A stretch of 64,000 bases of DNA from Candidatus Methylobacter oryzae (GTDB lineage: Bacteria; Pseudomonadota; Gammaproteobacteria; Methylococcales; Methylomonadaceae): assembly GCF_003994235.2 (NCBI RefSeq), contig NZ_RYFG02000115.1:1-64000 (forward strand), written 5' to 3'. Made by a program: the position numbers and the translations under genes. The stretch's first letter is position 1. Every line of letters begins with the position of its first letter. Shown in pieces: positions 63,523 through 64,000 of this stretch. The notes beneath the pieces were generated by a model. That model made no database searches, had not been told where the DNA came from, and was given only the letters and a program-made list of their open reading frames with translations.

Positions 63523-64000
63523 AAATAATGAAGCTATTGCCTTAGCGGCTGTTGCTATTGCATGGGGTGGTTCACTGATTTATCTGTGGATGCTTGTCCT
63601 CGGCCTGTTTGAAGTAGTAGGCGGGGTGATTATTTCTTCGCTGCTAACGGTCCTCTCCATTTTATCTGCCGTTTGGTGGAGCAAATTAAGGACGGCCGAC
63701 CGGGAGTTGCTGGATAAGTTGCTCAATGCAAGTCACGAGTGGGCGCAAGGCTCCGTGGATGTCCGGCTGACTTATATCGGCGGCAAAGAGCGGCCGCTTC
63801 AGCAGCTGGCTTGGGCGCTAAATAATTTGATGGACCAAGTAGAGACTGCCCAGGTAGATATGTATTACTCCATGGCCTACGTCATTTATGGCGACTTTTC
63901 CAGAAAAAGCTATCCACAAGGGTTACATGGCGGATTTGCGTTAGCCCTGAAACAACTTAATGCTGTCGCAAGAACATTGTCTGCCACGACAAGCGCGATT
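63503..64000 (+). CDS. Chemoreceptor-like membrane protein, partial (cut by window end)
   Basis: An open frame of 166 codons from ATG 63503 runs without a stop to the last base. Two adjacent hydrophobic helices lie at about residues 12-34 and 38-58, with almost no periplasmic loop, as in Aer-type receptors. A HAMP-like region follows (about 60-115, with ERPLQQLAWALNNLMDQVE), then helical sequence ending VARTLSATTSAI. The methyl-accepting domain would lie beyond the window. It overlaps the PAS gene by 20 nt, which supports one functional unit. Confidence 0.68.
   Translation, partial: MYYSRFKNNEAIALAAVAIAWGGSLIYLWMLVLGLFEVVGGVIISSLLTVLSILSAVWWSKLRTADRELLDKLLNASHEWAQGSVDVRLTYIGGKERPLQQLAWALNNLMDQVETAQVDMYYSMAYVIYGDFSRKSYPQGLHGGFALALKQLNAVARTLSATTSAI

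Noticed and set aside
1-64000. CRISPR array, rRNA operon or intact insertion sequence
   Set aside because: No regularly spaced direct repeats, rRNA sequence or transposase frame was found on reading either strand.

Overview
The window reads as a chromosomal segment of a polar-flagellated gammaproteobacterium, most likely a Methylococcales-type methanotroph (Methylobacter/Methylomonas-like). The flagellar regulators FleQ-FleS-FleR with fliEFGHIJK, a gammaproteobacterial rpsF-rpsR-DUF2232-rplI cluster, RlmG, EfpL, CsiV-family and Mfd genes support the class. The FchA-type methenyl-tetrahydrofolate cyclohydrolase and the garR-hyi pair fit C1/glyoxylate metabolism. The genus-level placement is inference.

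Layout. 0-1.7 kb: hyi and garR on the minus strand. 2.2-30 kb: a GC-rich biosynthetic region, all on the plus strand. It holds an atypical P1B-like P-type ATPase, an FAD oxidoreductase, an AMP-forming acyl ligase and a free acyl carrier protein. A 42-nt-arm inverted-repeat element follows, then a 3352-residue NRPS (C-A-T x3 plus a C-terminal half condensation domain) and a 4134-residue hybrid (KS-DH-KR-ACP-C-A-T-KS-AT-KR-ACP-TE). Specificity codes read from the A domains suggest [acyl]-basic residue-Ile/Val-Thr-C2-Ala-C2, released by the TE. Two gamma-amino acids (Thr-derived and Ala-derived) made by NRPS-PKS extension, and a PKS module without an AT, make this cluster the standout of the window.

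30-35 kb: efpL, rlmG, a small membrane protein with a clear minus-strand terminator, and PilZ, FHA and CNNM/CorC-type genes. 35.5-47.6 kb: the flagellar block fleQ, fleSR, fliEFGHIJK with two good sigma-54 promoters (before fleS and before fliE). 47.7-51.2 kb: rpsF-rpsR-DUF2232-rplI and waaA. 51.3-54.6 kb: a YcgR-like PilZ protein, fchA, a tRNA-Pro/Arg/His operon with a strong sigma-70 promoter, and the remains of a phage-type integrase beside tRNA-His.

54.6-62.6 kb: a second CNNM/CorC-type protein, a POT peptide transporter, a small secreted protein, mfd and a csiV-like gene. 63-64 kb: a PAS protein overlapping the start of a chemoreceptor-like membrane protein cut by the window end. A 54-bp two-hairpin REP-like repeat occurs twice (fliI-fliJ gap and near 57.7 kb). 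No CRISPR array, rRNA gene or intact insertion sequence was seen.
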